Source: Hymenobacter sp. GOD-10R
GTDB lineage: Bacteria > Bacteroidota > Bacteroidia > Cytophagales > Hymenobacteraceae
Length of the DNA: 64,000 nucleotides
Direction: 5' to 3'
NCBI RefSeq assembly: GCF_035609205.1
Contig: NZ_CP141184.1
Coordinates: 1,054,001-1,118,000, forward strand
Under the pieces are notes generated by a model. The model saw nothing but the letters and a program-made list of their open reading frames with translations. It did not search any database and was not told the DNA's origin. The position numbers and the translations under genes were made by a program. Below, in pieces: positions 63,010-64,000 of the stretch. Each line of letters begins with the position of its first letter. The first letter of the stretch is position 1.

Positions 63010-63636
63010 ATGGCTGAACATACTATTTCCCCCGCCACACCGGTGTCTATTTACGCCGAGGCTAGCCCAAACCCCGAATCCATGAAGTTCGTGCTCAACA
63101 CCACGCTACTTAGCGATGGGGTAAGCGTGGATTATCCGAACGTAGAGGCGGCGGCCAATTCGCCCCTTGCGCAGGAGCTCTTCAACTTCGACTACGTTGG
63201 TCGGGTGTTTATTGCGGCCAACTTTGTAACCATCACCAAGACTACCGACTTGCAGTGGACGCACCTCATTCCAGAGTTGCGCACCTTCCTGAAGTCCTAT
63301 GTGGAGGCTGGCGGCCCCATCTTCACCGTTGACCCCGCTGCTGAGCAGAAAGCTGCCCAAGAAGCTGCTGCCGGCAACAGTTCGGAGCAGGATCAGCAGA
63401 CCAGCCAAAAAATTATCGACCTGCTCGATAACTACGTGCGTCCCGCTGTAGAGCAAGACGGTGGCAACATCACCTTCCGCAGCTACCAAGACGGCATCGT
63501 GACGGTGAACCTGCAAGGCTCGTGCTCGGGCTGCCCCTCGGCTACCGTAACGCTGAAGTCGGGCATCGAGAACCTGCTGAAGCGTATGGTGCCAGAGGTG
63601 AAAGAAGTGGTAGCCGAAGGCATAACCGCTTATTAA
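63010..63636 (+). CDS. Nfu/NifU-family iron-sulfur cluster carrier
   Basis: Delivers [4Fe-4S] clusters to apo-proteins. An Nfu N-terminal domain (YAEASPNPESMKFVLNTTLLS, residues ~15-110) is followed, after a Gln/Ala-rich linker, by the NifU C-terminal domain with the cluster-binding LQGSCSGCPSATVTLKSGIENLL (C-x-x-C). ATG at 63010 is used; a TTG two codons earlier is less likely. The two-domain form is like bacterial NfuA or mitochondrial NFU1. Nearby QueG and ferritin-like proteins also handle iron, though no operon link exists. Confidence 0.92.
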   Translation: MAEHTISPATPVSIYAEASPNPESMKFVLNTTLLSDGVSVDYPNVEAAANSPLAQELFNFDYVGRVFIAANFVTITKTTDLQWTHLIPELRTFLKSYVEAGGPIFTVDPAAEQKAAQEAAAGNSSEQDQQTSQKIIDLLDNYVRPAVEQDGGNITFRSYQDGIVTVNLQGSCSGCPSATVTLKSGIENLLKRMVPEVKEVVAEGITAY

Positions 63637-63700
63637 ACTATTGTAACAAGCTTGAAACGCCGGGCATTGACTAGCGTGGCTCGACGTTCTTCTTACATAC

Positions 63701-63734
63701 AAAAAAGGCCTGACCGAAACAGTCAGGCTTTTTT
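63701..63734. terminator. Bidirectional terminator
   Basis: Stem GCCTGAC/GTCAGGC (63708-63714 with 63722-63728), flanked by A-run and T-run, between convergent genes (Nfu and the barrel). Confidence 0.85.
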
Positions 63735-63785
63735 ATGGACAAACGGAGAAGATCATAGACCTCAGCAGCAAGCAAAAGCTAGGTG

Positions 63786-64000
63786 CTAGTCGTTCTTCGA
63801 TTTTAGGGTGAAGACGCGTGAGATGTTAAACCCGAAGTAGATGTCGCCGTCGAGCCAGCGGCCAGTCGTTTGGGGAATAAAGAACTTCTCGATCATGCCT
63901 TGGCTGTTGGTGAAGTGCAGCTGAAATACGTGGCCGCCCGTTTCGATGTCGAAGCCAACGGCGAGCGAGTTGCGGAAGCGGTCGGCCGTAGCGCCGGGCA
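63786..64000 (-). CDS. DUF5777-type beta-barrel protein (partial, N-terminus off the edge)
   Basis: Only the last 71 residues are in the window, from the right edge to a TAG stop at 63786. The sequence RNSLAVGFDIETGGHVFQLHF, TNSQGMIEKFFIPQTTG and GDIYFGFNISRVFTL matches the C-terminal part of DUF5777 outer-membrane barrel proteins. The rest lies outside. Its function is not known. Confidence 0.78.
   Translation of the reverse strand, partial: PGATADRFRNSLAVGFDIETGGHVFQLHFTNSQGMIEKFFIPQTTGRWLDGDIYFGFNISRVFTLKSKND

Overview
The window looks like chromosomal DNA of a Cytophagales bacterium (phylum Bacteroidota), most like Hymenobacter. Supporting signs are GC in the mid-50s by eye, a SusC/SusD pair with an ECF sigma factor and FecR-type anti-sigma factor, Bacteroidota-type promoter elements (TAnnTTTG at -7), few purine-rich Shine-Dalgarno sites, and families common in the phylum (DUF2490, DUF3108, DUF5777, BatD). 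The genus is an inference from family content. No rRNA, tRNA, CRISPR array, transposase, integrase or phage gene was seen.

Layout. 1-5.7 kb, minus strand: a pseudouridine synthase cut by the edge, a histidine kinase/response regulator pair, a DUF3108 exported protein, recA and an acetyltransferase. 5.9-12.5 kb: an SDR enzyme, then minus-strand genes for a helical unknown, a MoxR ATPase and two parvulin prolyl isomerases for envelope protein folding. 12.7-17.4 kb: a three-gene partner-switching module (PP2C phosphatase, STAS antagonist, RsbW-like kinase) and guaB. 17.7-29.1 kb: mixed housekeeping, including SDR, FRG-domain protein, DUF2490, HrpB helicase, MarR+MFS, an isochorismatase-like protein, rhodanese, PnuC+NadR kinase for nicotinamide riboside salvage, an aldose epimerase-like protein and GNAT. 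29.3-32.0 kb: a Bacteroidota promoter, a TPP riboswitch and a TonB-dependent receptor, together a thiamine-responsive uptake locus. 32.2-36.3 kb: glutaryl-CoA-dehydrogenase-like enzyme and small unknowns (secreted, HIRAN, YCII-like, disordered).

36.6-48.9 kb is a polysaccharide utilisation locus on the plus strand: ECF sigma, FecR anti-sigma, STN-containing SusC, SusD, GH2, GH10 xylanase and GH3. The STN domain, FecR and sigma factor imply signalling across the envelope from a bound glycan. The GH10/GH3/GH2 set suggests xylan or a glucuronoxylan-like substrate.

49-54 kb: small unknowns, ruvB and queG. 54.1-58.1 kb: a tandem duplication of a two-gene unit encoding exported ferritin-like proteins with twin-arginine leaders. 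Then a BatD-like protein, aroC, an HTTM membrane protein, an Nfu-type Fe-S protein and the end of a DUF5777 barrel.

Non-coding structure worth attention: two long inverted-repeat elements starting with the same TGTCATnCTGA core, a perfect 26-bp palindrome in the glycan operon, a near-25-bp RNA hairpin before the FRG gene, a terminator with no gene ahead of it, and an unusual abundance of the tetranucleotide CTAG, with Leu codon CTA apparently concentrated before G-starting codons.
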